A stretch of 64,000 bases of DNA from Fistulifera solaris (lineage: Eukaryota; Bacillariophyta; Bacillariophyceae; Naviculales; Stauroneidaceae). The notes beneath the pieces are model-generated. The model saw only the letters and a list, made by a program, of their open reading frames with translations, was not told where the DNA came from and made no database searches. Shown piece by piece: positions 1 through 10,900 of this stretch. The stretch covers positions 1,054,001-1,118,000 of the forward strand of contig AP026129.1 in assembly GCA_030295235.1 (NCBI GenBank), given 5' to 3'. Numbering within the stretch: the first letter of the stretch is position 1; every line of letters starts with the position of its first letter. Both the position numbers and the translations under genes were made by a program.

Positions 1-615
1 CAGAAGCTCTACTATTTGGAAAGGCATTGAAATTAGGCGTTCCCATAAAAGAAGACCGCATAGATGGCGACCACGACAAGGCATAGGGCGTCGATAGGAC
101 GACAGCGAGGGGGGGATACGAGATACTTCATCTTTTAGTTATTACGTGAATTAGAGGGTAAAGGATGAAATGTTTAGAGGGCTCTTTCTGTTACTCTTTA
201 CAATGCGGTCTTTTGTTCTTCGCACTGGGCATTGGTCGACGGCTCGGTGTCAAAGAACTTTCGATCGGATCCTTTCTCTTTTCTTTCCTTCGTTTTTTTT
301 CGTGGAGAAGGAGAGTTGAGTACCGGTACTTGTACCTTTGCGTAGAAAACTCTCGTACAAAGTCATCCGCGACCTGTGTGAGTCATGAACGAGAAATTCT
401 TTGCGAATTCTCACCTCATCCACGCTGAGACATGGTACAGTACTGTAAACAGATGAGAGACGTGATTGATTTCATTCACGATGGGCCGTTTGTCCGTCCT
501 CCGTAGGGGGCACATCTGCCATCCGCTTGCATGAAAGAAAAACACTACGCACATCACTTCCTTTCCTGGATCACTTATTCGTTTGAATGGTAATATCCTT
601 GTCGCAAATAGCAGC
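1..615. other. Upstream non-coding region
   Basis: No convincing gene. Short open frames here lack any family resemblance. A GTACCGGTACTTGTACC motif lies at about 320-336; similar motifs recur in other intergenic stretches of this window. The 3' part is presumably the promoter and 5' UTR of the Pol I subunit gene. Confidence 0.5.
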
Positions 616-1841
616 ATGAATGGCACAGAAAATGGGAGCAAGAAGAAGCAAAAGCAGCTTTTGATAGAGGTAGCCGATGCCTCTGACGGACCCCTGGTGA
701 GCTCATTTCCAGGAGGTTTGCCTTCCACGGAATCCAAATTTGTGTGGAAGAAATACAATCAGCAACATATATTGGTAGGGAAAGATGACTCCTGTCGTTA
801 CTATGGTCAAGAAGCACCTAGTCGTTCCCGCTTAGTCATCGCTCTCTACGACAAACGAAATCACACGTTGACATGTCACATGGCCGCAAATGATGGAAAG
901 GTCTATGCCTTGCAACAGCAAGTTATTAACTATGAAACCAATATTACAGCCGATCCAACATCGAATGTGTTTCAAGAGTTCGGAAGTTCCAAGAAGAAAC
1001 GCGCTTTACAATCACAGCAAGCCAATCGTATCCACTCGGATCAAATTTTGGGTAAAGCCGGAACGCTGACGAAAATGGTTGTCGATAACGAGAATCTTAC
1101 GGATAGTAACCGAAAAGCCATTCAGGAGCAGAAAGAGAGGAATCAAAATAATGAGATCAATGAGCCTACTCCTACTGCTGTTAGTCTGGCCGTGCAGGAA
1201 GCAACGAACGCTTGGAGAAATGCTTTTCTTCCCAATCATTCCAATCCCAACGCCGATACGCCGACCAAGGTTTACACTCCCGAGAATATGGCTGGCCCGG
1301 AAGCCTGGTCTCAAGTCATCCGAGTGGTAGATGCTTGCTTTCATGAGGAGGATCCGGCGACTGCGTTACAGAAGTCGAAATCGAGTGACACTTGGCAATT
1401 TTCATCACTACGAGAGCTGTTGCTCAACAGCAAGCCGCAAAGGGAATCTATCGCGCCTTGTGTTTGCTACATACATGGACACGTTTGTACGAAGAAAATC
1501 ACCGGAAACGTTTCGTGGCTCACACATCATCGAATGCCATGGTGCAGTCGTTCTGGCAGAATTTTGGAACTTCGATGATGTCAACTGCGGAACAAAAGGA
1601 AGGCTATTGCATGTCGAAAGCAAACCAGGATCGCTGCAAGCTTCACCTGCTGCTTTTGTTTCTGTGGGCTGAAGGTTGCTCGACATCCAAACTACCAGGG
1701 TACTGTGCTGAAATGAAATGGCCTTGGGTACAAATGGTGAACTTATTGCAAGAAGCTGGTTGCACTGTACAGAAGGATAAAGTTTCCTTGAACACGCCAG
1801 TTCAGTATCCCCAGTCAATCGGTAAACGTAAAAGAAAATAA
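616..1841 (+). CDS. RPA49: RNA polymerase I subunit A49-like (RPA49/POLR1E)
   Basis: Predicted A49-like subunit of RNA polymerase I, which with A34.5 forms the TFIIF/TFIIE-like dimer used in rRNA initiation and elongation in the nucleolus. The family signature FGSSKKKRALQSQQANRI lies near residue 133, after a beta-rich dimerisation region (RSRLVIALYDKRNHTLT). The C-terminal helical region (KGIYRALCLLHTWTRLYEEN) fits the tandem winged-helix half. I chose the ATG at 616 because the frame upstream opens only at a TTG. The frame changes once between about 1405 and 1445. One extra base, for example in the CC at 1435-1436, restores a 408-residue protein with both halves intact. No GT-AG intron fits convincingly. 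The gene ends 45 bp from the convergent MYB gene. Confidence 0.8.
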
Positions 1842-1886
1842 AAAGCACGGAATAACAAACAAAAAGGTTTTTAAGGTAACAAAGTT

Positions 1887-3276
1887 TTATACGCGCTCGG
1901 TAGGCGAGCGACCTCCTCCAACAATATAGCCGTATTCGTCTTTCTTGGGACTGTGATTTCCATCGTTCCCCGCAGAGCTCGGAATCGCAGTTTCCGTCAA
2001 TCCTTGCGGGGGATAATGACGAATTGGTGGTGGTCCATAATGATGATAGTAGGGGTGGGGAGCGTACCCTCCATACATCATGTGAGGGGGGAGGTGGATG
2101 AGCTCTGTTACTATCGCCGCCTTCTTGATGCGGGGCAGCACCGGGTTGAGAGGTTGGTGGAGGAGGATAGTATCCTCCATAGGGTGGCGGCGGTGGTTGA
2201 TAAGAATGGTGCGGTGCCACGTGCGGAGGCGGATAGGGAGCTGGCGGCCAGTGCGGCGCCGAAGCTGATGGTGCCTGTTGCTGTTGAAGTGGCATCGAAC
2301 CCATTTGCTGCATCATCTGAACTTGCGCAACAGCGGCCTGAATTAGTTTCTGCAGTAACGTGTGAGAAGCTAGTAAAAATAAATGTATAGAACAAACCAG
2401 CAGCAAGATGAAAACAAAACGTACATCCTTCCCATGCTGAGCGAACTTTCGCTGAATAGTAGAGTACCAATGATTTTTTACATCATTGTCAGACCGTCCT
2501 GGTAGCTGCTTGGAGATATTTGCCCAACGGTTGCCATGGTGTTCATGCATTGCAATGAGAATAGCCTCTTCGTCGTCCGTCCATTCACCTTTCTTTAGCT
2601 CAGGATCGAGATGGTTCACAAACCGCTCTCGACATTGTTTGCCTTGTCTACCAGGGAGATGCTGAGCAATCTTCGCCCACTTGCGACCGTATCGTTTGCG
2701 CATTTCCTGCAATATCGTATCTTCTTCGGGTGTCCATGAACCCTTGCCTTTGATGACAGGAGGATTCGTCATGTTCTGCCATGCAGTCAGGCAATCAATG
2801 GCGTTGTATTTTGGAAAGTTAGCGGCAACCTCGTTCCAGCGAGGCGCTGTATTCTTGTATTGCTCGACCAATTTTCGAAGGAGCTCGAGCTCTTCGGGTT
2901 CCCAGTTTCCTTCTATGTCATCGCTATCGTCTTTGCCGTCATCGGCGCCTGAGCTCTCATCGTCGTCATCATTGCCCGAGTCACTCTGCTTACTAGCATC
3001 ACTTCGCTTGCTTTTCTTTTCCGCCCTTTCGTCTCTTCCTTCTACGGAAGAATTTTGTCCCGCCGACGTTAAGTCCATATGCCTTTTCAGACACTGAACA
3101 GCCGACTTGCCTGGGATCATTTCGGAAATAACGTCCCAGTCTTCTTCACCCTCCTCGACGTTGTTTTTGTGCTCTTGCCTCACCGCTTCGAGCAACTTTT
3201 CGTCTTCCGACTCGGTCCAGTTAACGCCGGCCGCCCGCTTTCTTTTCTTTGCAAGTGCAGAGGAAGAGAGGGACAT
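1887..3276 (-). CDS. Multi-repeat MYB/SANT transcription factor
   Basis: Nuclear DNA-binding protein with four MYB/SANT-type repeats: NWTESEDEKLL, NWEPEELELLRKL, SWTPEEDTILQEM and EWTDDEEAILIAM. The last two are canonical R2R3-like repeats with helix signatures KQCRERFVNHLDP and NDVKNHWYSTIQRK. An acidic Ser/Asp/Lys linker separates repeats 1 and 2, and the C-terminus is Pro/Gln/Tyr/His-rich. The start is the ATG at 3276; the frame further upstream opens at TTG. A 75-nt intron at 2350-2424 (GTACGT...CTGCAG) is in frame and free of stops. The frame changes at the six-G run 2086-2091; with five G the Pro/Tyr/His-rich tail (MMYGGYAPHPYYHHYG) reads through to the stop at 1887, giving about 437 residues. 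The longer open frame below 1887 is antisense to RPA49. Confidence 0.85.
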
Positions 3277-4220
3277 TTGACACCAACACGGTTCAGTAGC
3301 TGCATGCAAGTTGATAAATCACTGTCAACTAAAGTTCGAACGAGAAACGCTTGTGAGAGGACAGGCCGATCGCTGAAAACAGAGGCGAATAATTCTTCTC
3401 TCCTTGCTCCTTACGTTTTGAGAAGTCCGCTTCGGCCAATCGTTGAGCAAGTTTACAAGCACCGCACTGCAAACAGGACATGGTGAACAATTGTCAGGAC
3501 AATGGACCATCAAGAAACGCCAAACACTGAAGTTAACCAACCTGAGAACGTTACCTGTTAAACGGCAAACGGTTATTTCCTTTTGATTTTGTGACGGTCA
3601 ACTCAACCGTCTCAAAACGCCAGACGTTAATGAGCAAACGCTTTCCTGCAGAATTGCTCCGCAGCGGCTGGGATATTTCGGTTGAGCGGACGGTTACGAG
3701 CAGTTCAACTGCTCCAAATGTTCACCATTCAAATTCGGCACAAATAGGCAAAGTGTACAAATCATTCGTGAAAATTAACAGTACCTACAGATCTTGCAAA
3801 AATTCTTAGTGTCCCGTTAACGGTCGGACCGAGCGCGCGGGAAACCCTTTACCGGTGCTGGTACCGTACCAGGTACAAGTACAAAGTTTGCCTGCGGTCT
3901 TTTCATCGAGTATGACGTAAGAAAAGAAACTGCGACCCAAAAGAGTACATTCGAGATGACGTAAGCCTCTATGATGATTCTCTACGTGACTCATGACTTG
4001 TTTCTTCGATCCCGGGTGTCACCATCTTTTCGTTTGTACGACGCTCATTTGGGATGATGCTTTTCGAGTACCTTCTGTCACCTTCCTCGAACAGCAGTTA
4101 GTGACAATGGCGGTGGTCACGTTTTGAGTCGATCATTCACATCGTTGAGCTGTCAGCACAAGCTAAATTCACCACAATTTCAACCAGCTTCTTCAGCCTT
4201 TCGACACAATACGTCTCATT
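3277..4220. other. Divergent promoter region, MYB gene / Rpt6 gene
   Basis: This 944-bp head-to-head spacer holds the promoters of both flanking genes. No gene is supported. It contains a cluster of AACGG/AACTG-type sites (listed separately) and a GGTAC-type motif block at 3850-3884. Confidence 0.6.
3561..3823. promoter_or_regulatory. Cluster of MYB-type AAC(G/T)G sites
   Basis: AACGG occurs at 3561-3565, 3568-3572 and 3819-3823. GACGGT...ACCGTC form an inverted pair at 3593-3611, ACGGTT lies near 3690, and AGCAGTTCAACTGCT (about 3698-3712) is a perfect palindrome carrying two AACTG sites. AAC(G/T)G is the known core bound by three-repeat MYB proteins. That this cluster controls the adjacent MYB gene is inference. 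Confidence 0.4.
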
Positions 4221-5532
4221 ATGATGGTAGAACAAATGAAAACAGACGCGCCCGTCGGAGGCAGTATTATGGGCAAATACTACGCATCCAAAATTACAGA
4301 ACTGCGCGAGGTACGTTCACATTTTGCATTTATTACTCTCCTTATCTTAAGACCAAGAAATCCTTATTTTCTTATTCGTTTGCCTATCTCTTGTCTCTCG
4401 ATAGACCGTTCAAGTTCGGCAAGCGGATTTGCAGCGCCTCAAAGCGCGTCGAAATGAACTTAATGCAGCGGTGCGAATGTTACGAGAAGAGCTCTATCAT
4501 TTACAGGAACCTGGATCGTACGTTGGTGAGGTCGTGAAACCCATGGGACAAAATAAGGTTCTTGTGAAAATCAATCCGGAGGGAAAGTACGTAGTCGATC
4601 TAGATGTTGACAAAATTGATATCAAAGATTGCAAGCCGAATACTCGTGTGGCGCTGCGCAACGACAGTTATACGTTACACAAAATTTTGCCGACCAAAGT
4701 GGATCCGCTCGTTTCGCTTATGAAAGTTGAAGCTGTACCCGACTCCACGTACGATATGATTGGTGGTCTGGAGAAGCAAGTGCTGGAAATTAAAGAGGTC
4801 ATTGAATTGCCCATCAAGCACCCGGAACTCTTTCAAAGTTTGGGAGTCGCTCAACCCAAGGGAGTTTTGCTGTACGGCCCGCCAGGAACGGGGAAAACAC
4901 TTCTTGCCCGAGCTGTAGCTCATCACACGGATTGTACTTTCATTCGAGTCAGCGGTGCAGAGCTCGTTCAAAAATACATCGGTGAGGGTTCAAGAATGGT
5001 TCGTGAGCTCTTCGTCATGGCGCGTGAAGCAGCACCCAGTATTATTTTCATGGATGAAATTGACTCGATCGGTCAGGCGCGAGGTGGGGGCGGCGGAGGA
5101 GGTGGTGATTCGGAAGTCCAGCGAACCATGCTTGAATTACTGAATCAGTTGGATGGTTTTGAACCGGCGCAAAATATCAAAGTCGTCATGGCTACGAACC
5201 GCATTGATATTCTAGATCCTGCCTTATTACGACCGGGTCGAATTGATCGTAAGATTGAGTTTCCTCATCCGAATGCCGAAAATCGGCACGCTATTCTCAA
5301 GATTCACTCGAGGAAAATGAATCTTTTGCGACATTTAGATCTCTATGGGATCGCGGAGAAAATGTCGAATGCCAGCGGAGCTGAATGTAAAGCTGTTTGT
5401 ACAGAGGCTGGTATGTTCGCCTTGCGTGAGCGCCGCGTGCACGTTACGCAGGAAGACTTTGAAATGGCAGTCAGCAAGGTTATGAAGAAAGATTCCGACG
5501 CAAACGTCTCCGTACAAAGACTGTGGAAGTAG
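4221..5532 (+). CDS. RPT6: 26S proteasome regulatory AAA-ATPase subunit Rpt6 (PSMC5)
   Basis: One of six ATPases of the 19S base that unfold ubiquitinated substrates. Exon 1 is 4221-4310 and exon 2 is 4405-5532, separated by a 94-nt intron (GTACGT...GATAG), giving 405 residues, the usual Rpt6 length. An N-terminal coiled coil leads into an OB-like domain, then Walker A GPPGTGKT near residue 190, Walker [10 protein letters not shown], sensor MATNRID, and the arginine-finger region [10 protein letters not shown]. The C-terminus ends RLWK, close to the animal Rpt6 tail KKLWK. An eight-glycine run replaces the usual short Gly/Ser loop before [17 protein letters not shown]. The gene is intact, with no frame change. 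Confidence 0.97.
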
Positions 5533-5640
5533 TTCATTCGTAAAAATTTGGCAGCATTTCTTTACTAAACATTGATTCTAGTCCTACCTTGCATGTTGCT
5601 TGATTCAATTTGTTAATGTGTGCTGCAACTTATCACATCC

Positions 5641-5832
5641 CATTCGTTTTACCAGCATCAAAACTTTCGCAGTACGGCTTATCTCATTTTTGGGATTTGT
5701 CCCGGCACAATACCCAGTTACATTCAGGATTCGAAAACATTTCTCGAAGAAGTCATCATGATGGTCGCCTACACCTTTGGGAATCACAATATGGGCTACT
5801 ATCCTCCCTCGAATACCACGGACCGTTCGGCA
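5641..5832 (+). pseudogene. Gene fragment copied from an S28 peptidase gene
   Basis: About 190 bp here is nearly identical to 17772-17973 inside the S28 peptidase gene of this window. They share IQDSKTFLEEVIMMVAYTF and YYPPSNTTD in the same reading phase. The copy carries a three-base insertion (an extra Phe before GICPG), a few substitutions and a gap of about 13 bp near its 3' end. No other part of the peptidase gene is present, so this is a detached fragment and not a working gene. It could come from the gene at 17 kb or from a paralogue outside the window. Confidence 0.85.
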
Positions 5833-6324
5833 TCAGATCTTTGCTTTTCAAAAATTTGCAAACAATGCCGGGACTGGATTCGCTTGACTCACACAAAGTC
5901 TGCTCTAAGGCTTTATGTCCTTCTACTCACCTCATTGCACTAAACGAGGACGATGTACAGAATATGATTGGGTACCGTTGACCGTTACAAGGCACACAGT
6001 GATGATTTGTAGAACTAGAGGCCATTGTTGTTTAGTACCACTTACCGATATATTTACAGTTCATCAATATATGAGTTTTCAACGGACTGTTCATATTGTT
6101 TTATTTTTTCCCGTTTCTGTTATATCGTTGTTCCGTTTGTCGTTTTCCGAACTTGACAACAAAATACCAGGTACGGAGCAACAAATACAATAACAAAAAC
6201 AAAATATTGATGAAACAACCAAGAAACTACCCCTTTGTTTGTCATCGGATTGCTGCCACAAATACAATCGTTATCACGGAATCCAAGAGAACGATTAAAA
6301 TTTTTGGTTGTTTCTCGTAAAGAC
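5833..6324. other. Intergenic, upstream of Rab-like gene
   Basis: AT-rich spacer. No supported gene and no similarity to the rest of the S28 gene. A TACCAGGTACGG motif occurs near 6166. Confidence 0.5.
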
Positions 6325-7260
6325 ATGCCCCACGTCGAGCTACCGCAGGCAGAGTTCAAGGTACGTTTTTGAATTGAAGCGATGATATGCATGTACCGTC
6401 CATGTGCCTCATTTTTATGTTAGGTCGTCTTACTTGGTGATACGAATACTGGTAAAACGTCGTTGGTTTTACGGTTTGTGGAAGGAAGTTACCGTGAACT
6501 TGGCAGTCAAGCGACAATCGGCGCTCACTTTTTAACGAAGCGAATTACCGTCCAGCAGCACATTCCTTGCAAGCTCTTGCTATGGGACACAGCAGGTCAG
6601 CAACAGTTTTCAAAACTGGCGAAAACATATTATCAACAAGCGGCTGCTGCGATTTTGACCTACGATGTGAGTCAGCCGCAATCATTACATCGATTGAGAT
6701 TATGGTTAGATGAAGTGCAGCAGAATACTCAGGGTCAAAGAATGGTAATAGCGATTGCGGCTTGTAAGAGCGACTTGGACCTATCTTTGCACGCTCCCGG
6801 ACTGAAAGAAGAAGCGGAGAAGCTTGCTCAAACTGTGGACGCTATTCATATTGTTACTTCCGCGAGAACGAACGAAGGAGTGCAAGAACTTTTCCAAAAT
6901 ATTGCCGAAAATGTCTGGAAGTGGCACCAAGAAACATGTGCGAGCGGAGGCTTACCAATTCCAGTGCACGAAGGAGGAGGACCCATGATGATGACCCGAA
7001 AGAAACACGCACGAAGTACTTCTCCGCCTTCGCGGAATGTGTCTCCTGTCCGCTCGGCGTCTCCACCGCTTCTCAAGCATAAAAGTCCGTCACCAAAGCT
7101 GAATTATAAAGACTTTCAATGCAATACGGCTGATGAGGGTGGCGATGACGTGCGACTCAATAGCCAACAATTTGAGAAGAAGAGTCACGAGAATATGATG
7201 TGCACGGGAGCTTTGTTCACTTGTACGGATGATCCAAGACAAGGATGCGTGATAAATTGA
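6325..7260 (+). CDS. Rab5/Rab21-like small GTPase
   Basis: Predicted Rab-family switch GTPase of endosomal traffic. Exon 1 (6325-6360) encodes MPHVELPQAEFK. A 63-nt intron (6361-6423) precedes exon 2 (6424-7260), giving 290 residues. Motifs are G1 GDTNTGKT, switch I with the IGAHFLTK stretch typical of the Rab5 group, G3 WDTAGQQQF, G4 ACKSD and G5 TSARTNEG. The canonical G4 is NKxD, so the Asn is Cys here, and the usual DTAGQE Glu is Gln. A basic Ser/Pro-rich linker of about 100 residues follows the G domain. The protein ends GCVIN, a possible CaaX prenylation box rather than the double-Cys Rab tail. The subfamily call is tentative. Confidence 0.85.
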
Positions 7261-7948
7261 ATTTGTTCTTGCGACCTTAAAGTTTGTGCACCATTGTCTA
7301 GTCAAATGAATAGCAGCACAAAACAAGGGATTAACCGTATCCCTAGAATTTTGTCATCGAACAGATACCTTGCCTTGCCATCATGGTACTGATTCTAAGG
7401 TGATTGGGGATAGGGGATAGATAGCGCTCTCTAAATGGCGTTCTTCCGATGTGCAAATGCTCGATGATCGATGATTCATCAATCAAATTTGTCAAAGCGA
7501 AAAGCGAAAAGCTTGGGCATCAACAGTAAGCTTAGAAAATCCCAACCTGTGCACTCTCTACAAAGTAGTTACAGTGAAAGATTTTAGATGCCATTTTCGG
7601 CGTTTATTGGCCTTTTGGGTTTTCGAAGCATTTTTCTACTCTAGGTCAAATAGTGCAGGACATCTGACACCAATTAAAAATGAAAGAGGTAGCCGTAAGA
7701 TGTAAGATAGTTTCCCTTATGTATTGTTAAGAACTCCGTCCACTGCCCCGTACTTCGGGTCATTTGTCGCGCCTTTTTGTCGAAAATGACCCGATGAGCT
7801 CGACCACAAGGACAAAACGGAGACGACTCATCATCAAGCTTCGGAATTAATGCAGCTCACCTCTGTAATTGGAAAGAAGGGAGTTTAACAAAGCGTCATT
7901 CATTCAAAGACAGATACTAACCACGCCGGAAGAAGTCTAAGCTTCGTA
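7261..7948. other. Intergenic with a short hairpin
   Basis: No supported gene. An inverted repeat at 7756-7793 (CGGGTCATTTGTCG, an 11-nt loop, then CGAAAATGACCCG) can form a near-perfect 13-bp stem. The 3' end is the promoter of the channel gene. Confidence 0.5.
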
Positions 7949-10900
7949 ATGATCGAAGATGTGTTTCCCCTTCCATACCGCGTCTTGGAAGAGATTGTGG
8001 TGGAGAACACCACAGTCTCTAAATTAGAATGTGGCGACATTAACGTTTCATGGTAAGAGGGAGTAGTCTTTGCAGGCAAGAGGCTACTTGGGCATTAGTC
8101 TGACCAATTTCTTTTTGCTGAAAAATATATAGGCAGCCGATTTATTTCGCTTTGTTTCTGACATTCATTCAAGCATCCATTTTTCTAACTATCTTCGAAT
8201 GGGGGCGACGGAACAAGTACGTTGAATCGGTGTACGACAAACGACGGTCAAAGTATCCTACCCGCACACCAGCTCCCCTTATGAAAGAAAGGGGTTGTCG
8301 AATAAGGCTTTTTCAGCTTGAGTGGTGGAAAATTTATATTTCCGATGAAGATTATCAAAAGCAAAGCTGGGATGAGTTCCGACGACTAAAGATGGAAGCC
8401 GAGTCGAAGAACTGGGATGTATCTCGACAAGGATTGGCAGGAGAAGAGTGTGACCCGTTTGTCACCGCCGCCGAGAACCAGTGTTACCGTGAATCGCCTT
8501 TCTTTGCCATGTTGAATGATCTAGAGTCGCAGAAGTTCGGATACGGCGATGCTCCTCCGACGAGATACGAAAACGGCTTTTCGGATTACAATGGAGACGC
8601 CGTAAACAACAACTACGACTATGAATTCGACTATGCATACGACAGCAACAACGAAGATAGCTCGCATGAGTCCAAGAAGGAGTCAGCGAGCTACAATACA
8701 GCACATTACGAACAGAGTTACTACGCCGAACCGAATTCACAATCAGGACCGCAAAACAACACGCAGCTGACTGAGATGCCCACCGGATCAACCGGTTCAG
8801 AGTGCGACGACGATCTCCATGACAATGGATATGGGTATGGCAATTGGGAAGTGGATGCCCCTCACGTTGATTCAGCGCCTAGCTATGAGATCGATGTCTC
8901 GCAGTCCAGTTTTCAACAAGCCGTAGAGACAGTCGACGAGCCCACCACCATTGACGAAGCAAGCCGCAATTTACAAACAGGCTTGTCGGGTTTGCTAAAG
9001 GAAAGTGGACTCAGTACGGATAGGGTCATCCCTTCGCTGGACGATATTCTGGGAAATGTTAGGTCTACACCTCGTCGTGCACCACAAACAGATACATCGC
9101 AAAATAGTTTGTTACCTGCCGAAACAACTGGTGAGACCTCGGCAATTGGTACTGATGACAACCAGAGGGAACCTTATGAGCCACTTCGTCCTCGCAATCG
9201 AACATTGAGCCAAGAAGAAAGGATAGCGGAACAAATCAGATTAGCGGAAGAAATTCGTCGTGTTGACGAAAAGCTCGACATGCTTAGGAGGAAAAAGAGA
9301 GAAAGAGAAGAGGCAGAAGCGCAGCAACGACAAACAGTGGCCTTAATATCTGATGATGGCGGCGATGTCAACGAGTCGCAGGACGTAGCTCTTGGGTTTG
9401 GTCTTGTCGATGAACATGCGAGCTCACTAAGCGACGAAAATGTTTCAGCGGGAAATGCAGACGCCGCAGCAAAAGGCAACAACTTACTTCCGATCAGTTG
9501 ATTGAGGAAGGTATGATGAAGGGTGGTTTTCTTCGACCTGAAGGGATTCACTTTTCGGACCACGATCGTGGGATGGAAACTGAGCAGTCGCAAAGTGACG
9601 TTGAGGAACAATTTGATGCGTCCGAAAGACGCATTGACTCTACCGTTGACCAATTGCTTGGCTCTCAAGCAGGAGTCAGCGAAGCTACAGACAAGCGCTG
9701 GTCTTCTATGATTTATGATTTCAACACAGGCGCTGCAAGACTAGACAATGACAAGATTGGGTTCAATTCTTCCAAACCAGATGCTGAGCTTGATTATGGA
9801 TATGAAACAGCGGGACTTGTAACGGACGAACTAGACTATGGCTACGATACCGACAATCTTTGTCAAAAAGCCGATGATGAGGACTACGGATATGACGTCG
9901 AAAGCGATCCAGGAAGACCACAGGTTTGTTTGGTCCCGATGAAAAATGCGAGCAGACGTCGAATCTTAGTCGAATACGACGCCACACGGGTTCATCGAGT
10001 GGCAATTCCGATCCACCGGGAGATCACCTCCGATCTCAATCGCGACACGGACGTGCTCAAAGGGTGACTGTGGTTAAGAACGACGCGGTTAATGACCTCG
10101 TGCCTAACCGACGCTCGTCGGGCCAGTATGCACCTAACCGACGAAATACCCAAGGGACCTCGCCTTCGGCAAAGAACTGGGCGCTGCTTGCGGCAGTCGA
10201 AAGTCAATACCAAGAAGGATCTCAAGCAATGTGGGAAATTTTTTGAAGCGTCGAGTGCTTATGATTGAAGACGATATGAGCGATAGTGAATGCGACGAAA
10301 ATAAAGGAGCAAGCGCGTATGTGGCATCCAAAGTGTCTAGGCGCCGGCTTTCGGAAGAGGACCAGGAACTACTTCGCTGTGTCGGACTTGACTCGTTTGT
10401 CACCCTTCGCTTCCTCAAGTTCGGCTTTGATGTCGCGTTCTGGCCTATGGTTGTTTCTCTTTTTACGCTGATTCCTTTGTACAAAACCGGAGAAGAAACT
10501 TGTATCGGCTTCTTTACTACAACTGTAGTTAACGTCGAGAAAGGCAGCTGGCGCTTTTGGTTTGTCTTGATGTTCGGTTACGTTCAAATACTCTACATCT
10601 TACGTCGCTTATGGATCGAATGGGAAGTCTTTCTACCCCTACGCTACGAGTTTCTGGAAAATGGAGATTTTGAGAAAGAGAAATATAAAGAGCAATACAG
10701 AAAGACTTGTATGATCGAATACATCCCAAGGGCACAAAAGACGGATCAATCGCTTTACGATTTCTTCGACGCTATTTTTCCTGGCGAAGTGGAACGAGCT
10801 GAAGTTCTTCTAAATACTGAGTACTTGACGGACTTGATCAAAAGCCGAAATCACCATATAGTTAAATACGAGGAAATCTACGCTGGAAAGGTACATCGCA

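Noticed and set aside
1408-1886. Continuation of the minus-strand MYB frame past 1887
   Set aside because: It lies antisense to the conserved RPA49 C-terminal half and has no Pro/Tyr/His-rich composition; the true MYB tail is in the other frame and stops at 1887.
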